Source: an uncultured Eubacteriales bacterium (GTDB lineage Bacteria; Bacillota; Clostridia; Lachnospirales; Lachnospiraceae). From it: 10,106 nucleotides of DNA. This document shows, piece after piece, positions 1 to 6,129 of the stretch. The notes under the pieces were generated by a model. That model was not told where the DNA came from, ran no database searches, and worked only from the letters and a program-made list of their open reading frames with translations. The stretch lies in NCBI GenBank assembly GCA_900313765.1, contig OMSN01000045.1:1-10106 (forward strand), written 5' to 3'. Made by a program: the position numbers and the translations under genes. How positions within the stretch are numbered: position 1 is the first letter of the stretch; each line of letters begins with the position of its first letter.

Positions 1-7
1 CTGTTTT

Positions 8-23
8 AAAGGTCAGTTCCTTT
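8..23 (-). other. Small stem-loop in the probable pre-16S leader
   Basis: AAAGG (8-12) pairs with CCTTT (19-23) around a 6-nt loop. It lies downstream of the boxA-like site, where pre-rRNA processing stems usually form. The stem is short and could be chance in AT-rich sequence. Confidence 0.3.
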
Positions 24-66
24 GAAAAAAACTTTTAAAGAATCTTCAAGGTCGTTTCACTGTTCA

Positions 67-80
67 GTTATCAAAGAACT
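67..80 (-). promoter_or_regulatory. boxA-like antitermination site of a probable rRNA leader
   Basis: The minus strand reads AGTTCTTTGATAAC, close to the boxA sequence (TGCTCTTTAACA-like) bound by NusB/NusE in rRNA operons and to the GTTCTTTGAAAACT block common before rRNA genes in Bacillota. It sits about 35 nt downstream of a strong promoter and directly after a small hairpin, the usual leader order. No rRNA gene is visible inside the window, so its target is inferred. Confidence 0.65.
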
Positions 81-88
81 CTTTTTGT

Positions 89-106
89 TCGCCTTCATCT
101 TGGCGA
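89..106 (-). promoter_or_regulatory. boxB-like hairpin in probable rRNA leader
   Basis: TCGCC (89-93) and GGCGA (102-106) form a perfect 5-bp stem with an 8-nt loop. It lies between the promoter's -10 element and the boxA-like sequence, where boxB-type hairpins are found in rRNA leaders. Confidence 0.5.
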
Positions 107-113
107 CTCGATT

Positions 114-173
114 AATCTAACACCGTGCGGTAAGGATGTCAACACTTTTTTTCTGAAATCACACAATTTTTTT
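114..173 (-). promoter_or_regulatory. Strong sigma-70-type promoter, probably for an rRNA operon
   Basis: On the minus strand a perfect -35 TTGACA (142-137) is followed after exactly 17 bp by TAGATT (119-114), matching the -10 consensus at four of six positions. Upstream are two A-tracts (about 145-151 and 167-173) that look like an UP element. With the boxB- and boxA-like signals just downstream, this fits an rRNA operon promoter reading out of the left edge. In Bacillus subtilis the dnaX-yaaK-recR region also leads into an rRNA operon, which supports the reading. The rRNA gene itself lies outside the window. Confidence 0.7.
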
Positions 174-209
174 GGCAGTGCTCCTGCTAACGCAATTGCA
201 CTGCCAAAA
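170..209. repeat. Perfect 11-bp inverted repeat between the L,D-transpeptidase gene and the rRNA-type promoter
   Basis: TTTTGGCAGTG (170-180) and CACTGCCAAAA (199-209) are perfect complements around an 18-nt loop. The T-run lies on the 5' side of the stem and A-residues follow the 3' arm on both strands, so it is not a canonical intrinsic terminator either way. It could still mark the end of the dnaX operon or be a protein-binding dyad beside the UP element. Apart from this repeat, positions 210-280 show nothing I can assign. Confidence 0.5.
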
Positions 210-280
210 TGTGTAAATTCCGCCTGATTTCTTTCATTTTCGAGCGATGGTGATCAGCCCGGATCCATGCTTCATTCTGC

Positions 281-979
281 TCAATACTCGTAGATACAGA
301 TTCTCGTCTTCGCGGTTGTATTCCTCATGATCTGGACCATATTGGTCTCTGTGACTGCAACGCACCCGTGAGTATACGGATTCGAACCTGTACAGTGAAG
401 AAAGAGTGCTGATCCCTTCTTGTAAATATGCTTCCTGTTATAATTAATATTCAGCGCATAATTATATTGAGGGTTGTAGTCGATCAGATGTTCACTGTTC
501 TGCGGTACATGTCCCAGCACACGGGAATCCACCATGGTATTATAGGTGCTCTGTTCACCGGACCAGTACAGATAGCCTGTCAGTTTTGTGTATTTCAATC
601 CGGTCAGTCCGGGATTGTCTTTAATTCCGAAGCCTTCCGTCAGCCTGAAGGTTCCCTTTGGAGTCTTAACGTCACCCTCTCTCTTCTTTCCGATCCCGTT
701 CATTCCCACAAACGCATTGCATCGAAGGATCTTCTTCCAGTAGTGGGTTCCGTTACTGCGAGTCTTCTTCGTGAACATATACAGACTGGCTTTTGTCCCG
801 CCAAGGTATTTCACGAAGATCAGGCGATCTGTATTCGCTTTTTCAGCATATTTGACCTTAAGCTTTTTCCATTTCGGATTCGCTGCTGACACCGGCGTCG
901 CACACAGCAGTACGAGCAGGCAAATAAAAAGAAGCAGCGATGATTTTCCGGATCTGACTGTCTTTCCCGTATTCCTCAT
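281..979 (-). CDS. Secreted L,D-transpeptidase (YkuD-type) family protein
   Basis: A 232-residue protein with a basic N-terminus, a hydrophobic core (about residues 15-29) and an ATPVSAA-like cleavage region, so it is probably exported. The body has the features of the L,D-transpeptidase/YkuD group akin to COG3786: a GIGKKREGDVKTPKGTF block near residues 95-111, YNYALNINYNR, then FLHCTGSNPYTHGCVAV with His195, His204 and the candidate nucleophile Cys206. Such enzymes make 3-3 peptidoglycan cross-links or attach groups to wall peptides; the exact substrate is inferred. The ATG overlaps the stop of the preceding CvpA-family gene (ATGA, 976-979), and AGGGGG lies 5 nt upstream, so translation is probably coupled. 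It is the last gene of the dnaX operon. No peptidoglycan-binding domain is visible. Confidence 0.85.
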   Translation of the reverse strand: MRNTGKTVRSGKSSLLLFICLLVLLCATPVSAANPKWKKLKVKYAEKANTDRLIFVKYLGGTKASLYMFTKKTRSNGTHYWKKILRCNAFVGMNGIGKKREGDVKTPKGTFRLTEGFGIKDNPGLTGLKYTKLTGYLYWSGEQSTYNTMVDSRVLGHVPQNSEHLIDYNPQYNYALNINYNRKHIYKKGSALFLHCTGSNPYTHGCVAVTETNMVQIMRNTTAKTRICIYEY

Positions 980-2076
980 AATATCCCCCTGACCACACGA
1001 GCGGTACTGTTCATCAGAAGATTCGAATTATAGAGCGCTTCCAGGATCGGAGTCCTGCTGATCTCATCCATGAAGGGCTTACATGCCGGCGTCGATGCAA
1101 ACAAAGACAATATGAGGAACAGTACCCACACGATCAGCAAGCCCTGGACAAGCCCGATCAACAGACCGAGAATCCGGTTGACGCCTCCGACGATCGGGAG
1201 TGCCGTGAACACGGACAGTGCCGTAAGCAGCAGACGGATAATGATCCAGGAGACAAGCAGCGCCACCAGAAACGCCAGTATATTCAGTATGAGATTCGCA
1301 ATATAATTGACTACGTAAGAGCCGAAGTCAGTAGCACCCAGCTTCTGGTATCCTTCCGAGTTGTTGAAAGTAACCATCTGCTCTTTCAGTTTCTCTGGAA
1401 GCGGAAGATCCTCTATGAATCGGATCTGCTCAGACCGGTCCATTCCGGAAGTCAGCCGGGATAAAACAGAGGGGTCACCTGTTGTGCCCTGTGTGGTTCC
1501 CGAAGGCACAGCTGACGCGGTATCGGTCAGAAGCACCATATAGCCCGTCCATACGGGGCTGCCGCCTGTAAGGACACAGGGGTAAGAGACGGTCAGAAGC
1601 GGAAATGAAAGTGCACCTGCTGTCGCACCGATCAGCTGCTGTGCATAGCTTTCCAGCTCTGCATCCGAGAGCGCATCGATTACGGAAGGATCATATCCCC
1701 GCTCCTGCAATGCGTTTTTGATCTTCTCACGGTCCAGCCTGCCGCTGCCATCATCCGCAGTCACAGACTGTACAACAGACGACGCATCGCCGGTCCCTGC
1801 CGCTCCGTCAGAGCCAAGGGACTGAACCACAACATTCTTCACGATATTGTTTCCGATCACCTCGCACCGATTCCGAATGGCGGTGTATATCGGTGTAGTG
1901 CGCAGTCCAGAAGTAATAGTCGGCAGAAAAATGCTGACCAGAATACATGCCAGTATAAACGAAACAAGCCCCGATATCTTGCGTACAAACCCGGATATAA
2001 ATCCTGACAGCGCGCACAATCCGATGATCACGCAAGTCAGGATCAGAACAATAGGAATACCTTTCAAACTATTCAT
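976..2076 (-). CDS. CvpA-family membrane protein with a large central insert
   Basis: A 366-residue integral membrane protein. Hydrophobic segments lie at about 7-30, 34-54, 256-285 and 301-327. The second half of the last pair contains ALPIVGGVNRILGLLIGL, a pattern typical of the CvpA (colicin V production) family. Classical CvpA is only about 160 residues; here about 200 polar residues (roughly 55-255, Gly/Ser/Thr/Asp-rich in part) sit between the membrane pairs, probably outside the membrane. CvpA proteins have been linked to envelope integrity, but the molecular role is unclear and none is claimed. The ATG has GGGAGG only 2 nt upstream, which is tight; a TTG at codon 4 (2067) would have a 10-nt spacing and is an alternative start. 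It lies 13 nt after the DUF5711 gene and overlaps the L,D-transpeptidase gene by 4 nt. Confidence 0.8.
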   Translation of the reverse strand: MNSLKGIPIVLILTCVIIGLCALSGFISGFVRKISGLVSFILACILVSIFLPTITSGLRTTPIYTAIRNRCEVIGNNIVKNVVVQSLGSDGAAGTGDASSVVQSVTADDGSGRLDREKIKNALQERGYDPSVIDALSDAELESYAQQLIGATAGALSFPLLTVSYPCVLTGGSPVWTGYMVLLTDTASAVPSGTTQGTTGDPSVLSRLTSGMDRSEQIRFIEDLPLPEKLKEQMVTFNNSEGYQKLGATDFGSYVVNYIANLILNILAFLVALLVSWIIIRLLLTALSVFTALPIVGGVNRILGLLIGLVQGLLIVWVLFLILSLFASTPACKPFMDEISRTPILEALYNSNLLMNSTARVVRGIL

Positions 2077-2089
2077 TTCCTCCCATCAA

Positions 2090-3349
2090 TTATTCTGCAC
2101 GGATACGATACATTCCGGAGTTGGTCAGAAGCGCGTATTTCCTGAATCCTGGAATTTTAACAAATTCCGAGATCTGCCGGTCGCAGTCCGTGTCCAGTCT
2201 GGCGATGCCTGTCGGCGTAAAGGCCATGATATGTCCGCTGTCATTGAACAGGATCTCTCCTGAATCCATTTTCACTTCGGAGTATCCGTTGTTGAATGTA
2301 ATGTCTGCTGTAACTTTTCCGGAATAATTATAGACCAGCATATGATACCGCTCCGTCGCGGAATCACTGGACAGAACCACGCCGAGATAATCTTCATTGT
2401 GAAACAGGCTCAGGATCTCTCCTGAGATGTGGACAGATTTCTTCTCCTCCGGATGCTTCGATGTCGTAAATGTTACAAACCCCGAATCTCCCACTGCAAC
2501 CGGTATCTTGTCCGTAGCAAAACAGACATACGGAAAGATCCTGTCACGATATTCGGTCGATGAGACAAGATGTGAGTCATCTGCCTGTGCTGCGGAAGAA
2601 AAATTATAGAAAACGATCGAACTGTCAACCGTTCCGGATCCGATCTTCGCCAGCGAGACTATCAGGTTCAGCGCATCTGATGACAGGTCCATCGCCAGCG
2701 GGTATCCCTGATCTTCCAGCGTGGTCTTAACCTCGGCAAGTGTTGTTCCGTCAGTGCTCGTCAGACGGATTCTTGCATCGCTTCCATCCTTGAGCATCAA
2801 TGCAGAGACTCCGTTCTTCGCCACTTCGGCGCGCATGATCGGGAAGTCTGTCTGAAATGAACCCAGCACTCCGTCCGAGTTCAGCACCTCCACAGTGTAC
2901 CCCTGCTGCTCATAGATCAGCATGGTATCTGCACAGATACTGGTGACAGGCGTCTCAATCGTATATGCGGTACTCCACTGTGTCTCATTTCTTCCGGTGA
3001 CATACGTAACACCGTCCGAACCATACTTCACGAATCCGCTTCCGAGCTTCTCATACCGCGTTCCCACGATATCCTCCGCTTCATAGGATTCTGTGATCAC
3101 GTATCCGGTATACAGGTGCCGGTGGCTCATCACAGTATATGCAGAGACAGCAATAATAACCAGACCGGCAATGATCAGGTACAGGACTTCTGTACTGATC
3201 CCTGCGCGCCGTCTGGTATCATCGGCGTATTCATCTCCCGATACATATTCTTCCTTCCGGTCATAGTCTTCCCAGTCTTCTTCTTCCTGGTCATCCCACA
3301 TATTACGGAAGGAAAGCAGTTCTATAAGGTTCTGAAACCGTTCCTTCAT
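2090..3349 (-). CDS. DUF5711-type single-pass membrane protein with beta-rich outer domain
   Basis: A 419-residue protein of unknown function. Residues 19-45 are very acidic (DDQEEEDWEDYDRKEE...), followed by TRRR, then one transmembrane helix at about 54-73 (EVLYLIIAGLVIIAVSAYTV). The basic TRRR on the N-terminal side suggests the N-terminus is cytoplasmic. The remaining 340 or so residues are rich in short hydrophobic and Gly/Asp/Ser alternations, as in a beta-propeller-like extracytoplasmic domain, with phrases such as VKYGSDGVTYV and VEVLNSDG. I recognise it as similar to the DUF5711 family of Lachnospiraceae; the assignment is from memory, not a search. It begins 32 nt after recR with a weak GGGAA ribosome-binding site and is followed 13 nt later by the CvpA-family gene, suggesting a shared envelope role. 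Confidence 0.75.
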   Translation of the reverse strand: MKERFQNLIELLSFRNMWDDQEEEDWEDYDRKEEYVSGDEYADDTRRRAGISTEVLYLIIAGLVIIAVSAYTVMSHRHLYTGYVITESYEAEDIVGTRYEKLGSGFVKYGSDGVTYVTGRNETQWSTAYTIETPVTSICADTMLIYEQQGYTVEVLNSDGVLGSFQTDFPIMRAEVAKNGVSALMLKDGSDARIRLTSTDGTTLAEVKTTLEDQGYPLAMDLSSDALNLIVSLAKIGSGTVDSSIVFYNFSSAAQADDSHLVSSTEYRDRIFPYVCFATDKIPVAVGDSGFVTFTTSKHPEEKKSVHISGEILSLFHNEDYLGVVLSSDSATERYHMLVYNYSGKVTADITFNNGYSEVKMDSGEILFNDSGHIMAFTPTGIARLDTDCDRQISEFVKIPGFRKYALLTNSGMYRIRAE

Positions 3350-3381
3350 ATCTGTTCCCGATGTTCTGATCCTGGTTCCTG

Positions 3382-3978
3382 TTACAATTCCACTCTGCCG
3401 TCAAGCGCTCTGAGCAGAGTCACTTCATCAATATACTCCAGATCTCCCCCTACGGGGACCCCGCTTGCGATCCTTGTCACCCGGATTCCGGTCGGCTTCA
3501 CAAGCTTGCTGATATACATTGCCGTAGTCTCGCCTTCCAGACTGGAGCCGGTCGCTATGATGACTTCATCCACATCTCCCTGCAGCCTCTGCATCAGTTC
3601 CTTCAGACGTATGTCGGAAGGGCCGATTCCAAGCTGAGGATTGATCACGCCCTGCAGAACATGATAGACGCCTTCATATCGTCCGGTCCGCTCATAGGCA
3701 GCAAGATCTCTGCTGGTCTCCACGACCATGATCGTGTGGTGGTCCCTCCTGGTATCCGCACAGATCGGACACAGTTCCTGATCGGTGAGAGTCCCGCAGT
3801 CCTTGCAGTAGCGGACATTTTTCCTGGCCTGCGTAATAGATGCCGCCAGCAGGTCCACCTTGTCCTGAGGCATATTGATAATATGAAATGCAAGCCTCTG
3901 TGCAGACTTCTGGCCGATTCCGGGCAGGCTGCCCAGCTGCGCGATCAGGTTATTTATCTGACTTCCGTAGTAATCCAT
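3382..3978 (-). CDS. recR: Recombination mediator protein RecR
   Basis: A 198-residue RecR, the usual length. With RecO and RecF it helps load RecA on SSB-coated gapped DNA. An N-terminal helix-hairpin-helix (LPGIGQKSAQR, residues 18-28) is followed by a four-cysteine zinc motif (Cys58, Cys61, Cys70, Cys73; YCKDCG...LCPIC), then a Toprim domain starting at about TIMVVETSRDLAAYERTGRY and a conserved C-terminal GxxSLEGETTAMYI / SGVPVGGDLEYIDEVTLLRAL. The start is the ATG at 3978, one base after the ybaB stop (TGA T ATG), indicating coupled translation. The frame is open further upstream to 4083 inside ybaB, but that extension is Arg-rich and unlike RecR, so it is rejected. Neighbours dnaX and ybaB match the classic Bacillota order. 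Confidence 0.97.
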   Translation of the reverse strand: MDYYGSQINNLIAQLGSLPGIGQKSAQRLAFHIINMPQDKVDLLAASITQARKNVRYCKDCGTLTDQELCPICADTRRDHHTIMVVETSRDLAAYERTGRYEGVYHVLQGVINPQLGIGPSDIRLKELMQRLQGDVDEVIIATGSSLEGETTAMYISKLVKPTGIRVTRIASGVPVGGDLEYIDEVTLLRALDGRVEL

Positions 3979-3979
3979 A

Positions 3980-4333
3980 TCAGAATCCGAAACCACCCAT
4001 TCCGCCCATGCCGCCGGCAAGTCCGCCCATCGTCTTCGCCGCGTCATCCTCTGCCGCGCGCAGGGCTTCGTTTGCCGCCGCAATGATCATATCCTGCAGC
4101 ATCTCAACATCATCCGGATCCACTGCCTCCGGATCGATCGTAACCTTTGTCAGCTCTCTCTTTCCGCTGACAGTCACTTCAACAGCTCCGCCGCCTGCCT
4201 TGGCGGTGTATTCTTTCTCCTCCAGCGCTGCCTGCTGCTCAGCCATCTTCTGCTGCATCTTCTGCGCCTGTTTCATAAGGTTGCTCATGTTCCCCGGCAT
4301 CATGCCGCCTGGAAATCCACCTCTTTTTGCCAT
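3980..4333 (-). CDS. YbaB/EbfC-family nucleoid-associated protein
   Basis: A 117-residue member of the YbaB/EbfC DNA-binding family. The N-terminus is GGFPGGMMPGNMSNLMKQAQKM followed by a helical QKMAEQQAALEEKEY stretch, then the conserved core (AGGGAVEVTVSGKRELTKVTIDPEAVDPDDVEML) and a Gly/Met-rich tail (GGLAGGMGGMGGFGF), all typical. The family forms dimers that bind DNA with little sequence specificity; the gene is almost always next to dnaX and recR. AGGAGG lies 6 nt before the ATG, the best ribosome-binding site in the operon. It starts 24 nt after dnaX and ends one base before recR. Confidence 0.95.
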   Translation of the reverse strand: MAKRGGFPGGMMPGNMSNLMKQAQKMQQKMAEQQAALEEKEYTAKAGGGAVEVTVSGKRELTKVTIDPEAVDPDDVEMLQDMIIAAANEALRAAEDDAAKTMGGLAGGMGGMGGFGF

Positions 4334-4357
4334 AACTGACCTCCTGTCATTCTGCTC

Positions 4358-5989
4358 TTATATCCGTTCCATTTCGATCGGGAAATCGATCCCGCTTTTC
4401 AGCAGTTCATCTTCTTTTGATTCTACCTTGATCAGCCCTCTCGATGCGCTCTCTGACGCATCTACAAACTGAATCTGCGGGCTGACTCCGTATTTGTCGG
4501 CAAGCGCTTCTCTCACCGCATCCTGCAGATCCAGGTCACCCGCCATGGAATCATACCAGTTTCTGGTAAGCGGTAGATACAGTGTCTCCGGATCATCCTC
4601 AGAGAAATAAGGCTCGCAGCATCCCGCAAGCACCTGCCCTCTTCCGTGCAGGGTTCCATCCTTTGGCAGGGAATTCATCGTCTGCCGCCACTGTGCCGCT
4701 ATCTTCTGAAACAGAGTCGGTGCGATCGCTTTCACAACCTTCTTGCTGCCCGTTTCAGAATCACCGCCGCTCTGTGCAGTTTCCTGCGCCGGCATGGAAC
4801 CGGCTGTCTGTACGTCCGAACGTACGACGATCCCTTCCTCCAGCTTCTGTTCGACAACCGAGAGCCTGCTCTGCAGCGCATCCAGACTTCCAGGTGACGT
4901 CTGCGGCCTGCACAGCCTGATCAGCGCGATCTCCGTCAGAACTCTCCGGTTGGAAGAGATCTTCAGTGTACCGGAGAGATCAGAGAGGACTTCTATGAAG
5001 TACATCACCTGCTTCTCATTTACACTGTCCGCATCCTCCAGCATCTCCTGCCGGTCTTCCTCGATCAGGTCATCCATCTCGCCGGAGCCGGCGGATGCCT
5101 TGAAGATCAGCAGATCCCTCAGATACCAGGTAAAGTCTGACACGATCTGCCGAACATCCCGCCCGTCCATGAGCAGGTCATCCAGTTTCCGGATCAGCGA
5201 AGATGCATTGCCGCGGATGGCAAAGCGCATCATCTGCCGGTACACCTCTGTGTCCACTGTCCCCAGTACCTCGAGGACATGGTCATAAGTCAGGGTTTCT
5301 CCCGGGAAGAAGGACGCGCACTGATCCGCTATGCTGAGCGCATCACGCATTCCTCCCTCTGCACGCCTTGCGATCGTGTGGACCGCTTCATCCTCCGCTT
5401 CGATTGCCTCCGCGTCCAGGACCTCCCGCAGCCTCTCCTCGATGATCTTCGTCGGGATTCTGCGGAAATCATATCTCTGGCATCTGGACAGCACCGTCGG
5501 CAGCAGTCTCTGCGGATCGGTAGTCGCCAGAATGAACACTGCATACTCCGGCGGCTCTTCCAGTGTTTTCAGAAACGCGTTGAAGGCTTCCGGCGTCAGC
5601 ATGTGGACCTCGTCTATGATATAGACCTTATATCGTCCCTCCGTCGGCGGATACGCAATCTCGGAAATGATCTGCCTGAAATTATCGATACCTCTCTGAG
5701 ATGCTGCGTCCATCTCTATCACATTCATGGAGATGCCAGCCTGGATCGCTCTGCAGGCAGCGCATTCCGTACATGGATTGCCATCTACGGGATTCTCACA
5801 GTTGATCGCCTTCGCCAGAATCTTGGCACAGGTTGTCTTACCTGTTCCGCGGCTTCCGCAGAACAGATATGCATGCGCGATCCTCCCGGTCTTCACCTGA
5901 TTGCGAAGCGTGCGGACGATCACTTCCTGTCCCTTTACATCATCAAAGACCCTGGGACGATATTTCCGATAGAGTGCCTGATAGTTCAA
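4358..5989 (-). CDS. dnaX: DNA polymerase III subunits gamma/tau
   Basis: A 543-residue clamp-loader ATPase that opens and loads the sliding clamp during replication. The N-terminus NYQALYRKYRPRVFDDVKGQ is diagnostic. Walker A is GSRGTGKTT (45-53, Lys51), the zinc site is Cys64, Cys73, Cys76 and Cys79, Walker B is IIDEVHML (Asp126, Glu127), sensor 1 is ATTDPQRL, and the SRC motif is at 168-170. The collar domain extends to about residue 365; the C-terminal 170 residues are the variable tau region. The start is TTG at 5989: no in-frame ATG lies near, and the protein begins exactly where the family does. The Shine-Dalgarno is ambiguous: GGGAG 10 nt upstream, or a better GGAGG about 18 nt upstream. 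I saw no A-rich slippery site that would produce a short gamma form by frameshifting. Confidence 0.97.
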   Translation of the reverse strand: MNYQALYRKYRPRVFDDVKGQEVIVRTLRNQVKTGRIAHAYLFCGSRGTGKTTCAKILAKAINCENPVDGNPCTECAACRAIQAGISMNVIEMDAASQRGIDNFRQIISEIAYPPTEGRYKVYIIDEVHMLTPEAFNAFLKTLEEPPEYAVFILATTDPQRLLPTVLSRCQRYDFRRIPTKIIEERLREVLDAEAIEAEDEAVHTIARRAEGGMRDALSIADQCASFFPGETLTYDHVLEVLGTVDTEVYRQMMRFAIRGNASSLIRKLDDLLMDGRDVRQIVSDFTWYLRDLLIFKASAGSGEMDDLIEEDRQEMLEDADSVNEKQVMYFIEVLSDLSGTLKISSNRRVLTEIALIRLCRPQTSPGSLDALQSRLSVVEQKLEEGIVVRSDVQTAGSMPAQETAQSGGDSETGSKKVVKAIAPTLFQKIAAQWRQTMNSLPKDGTLHGRGQVLAGCCEPYFSEDDPETLYLPLTRNWYDSMAGDLDLQDAVREALADKYGVSPQIQFVDASESASRGLIKVESKEDELLKSGIDFPIEMERI

Positions 5990-5996
5990 TGAACCG

Positions 5997-6003
5997 CCGC
6001 TCC
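5997..6003 (-). promoter_or_regulatory. GGAGCGG ribosome-binding segment of dnaX, repeating the leader hairpin's 3' arm
   Basis: The minus strand reads GGAGCGG inside GGGAGCGGCGGTTCA directly before the TTG start. The same 7 bases occur in the 3' arm of the leader hairpin (6033-6027). The hairpin's 5' arm (CCGCTCC, 6051-6045) could therefore pair with either copy. Pairing with this copy would mask the region next to the start codon. This is a sequence observation; regulation is inferred. Confidence 0.4.
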
Positions 6004-6019
6004 CTTTCCTCCGAATGAG

Positions 6020-6051
6020 ATAAATACCGCTCCGGTAATAGGCCGGAGCGG
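6020..6051 (-). terminator. Hairpin upstream of dnaX: terminator of iolC transcripts or leader attenuator
   Basis: A perfect 9-bp stem, CCGCTCCGG / CCGGAGCGG (6051-6043 and 6035-6027), with a 7-nt loop CCTATTA. On the minus strand it is followed by TATTTAT, a modest U-rich tail. No U-tract follows on the plus strand. It lies about 80 nt after the iolC stop but also downstream of the candidate dnaX promoter, so it may both end iolC transcripts and sit in the dnaX 5' leader. Confidence 0.6.
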
Positions 6052-6074
6052 CAAACGCAGTTACCTGTTTACTT

Positions 6075-6103
6075 ATAATACTCTATCCGGCACGAATCGT
6101 CCA
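6075..6103 (-). promoter_or_regulatory. Candidate dnaX operon promoter
   Basis: On the minus strand TGGACG (6103-6098; four of six -35 matches) is separated by exactly 17 bp from TATTAT (6080-6075; five of six -10 matches). Predicted initiation near 6068 gives a leader of about 80 nt that includes the 6027-6051 hairpin. A small GTCC/GGAC dyad (6099-6114) overlaps the -35. It is the only good candidate between iolC and dnaX. Confidence 0.5.
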
Positions 6104-6129
6104 GCACAACGGACTATCCCGGCCAGACA

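Noticed and set aside
3979..4083. 35-residue upstream extension of recR
   Set aside because: It lies wholly inside ybaB in another frame, is Arg/Trp-rich and unlike RecR; the ATG at 3978 gives the standard 198-residue protein.
4358..5989. Programmed frameshift in dnaX
   Set aside because: I found no run of A's of the AAAAAAG type in the coding strand; only isolated AAA or AAG codons occur.
5990..6129. Small SRP RNA gene, often found upstream of dnaX in Bacillota
   Set aside because: The 140-nt gap lacks the conserved SRP apical domain with its purine-rich internal loops and GGAA/GNRA-type tetraloop; the only strong structure is a 9-bp hairpin.
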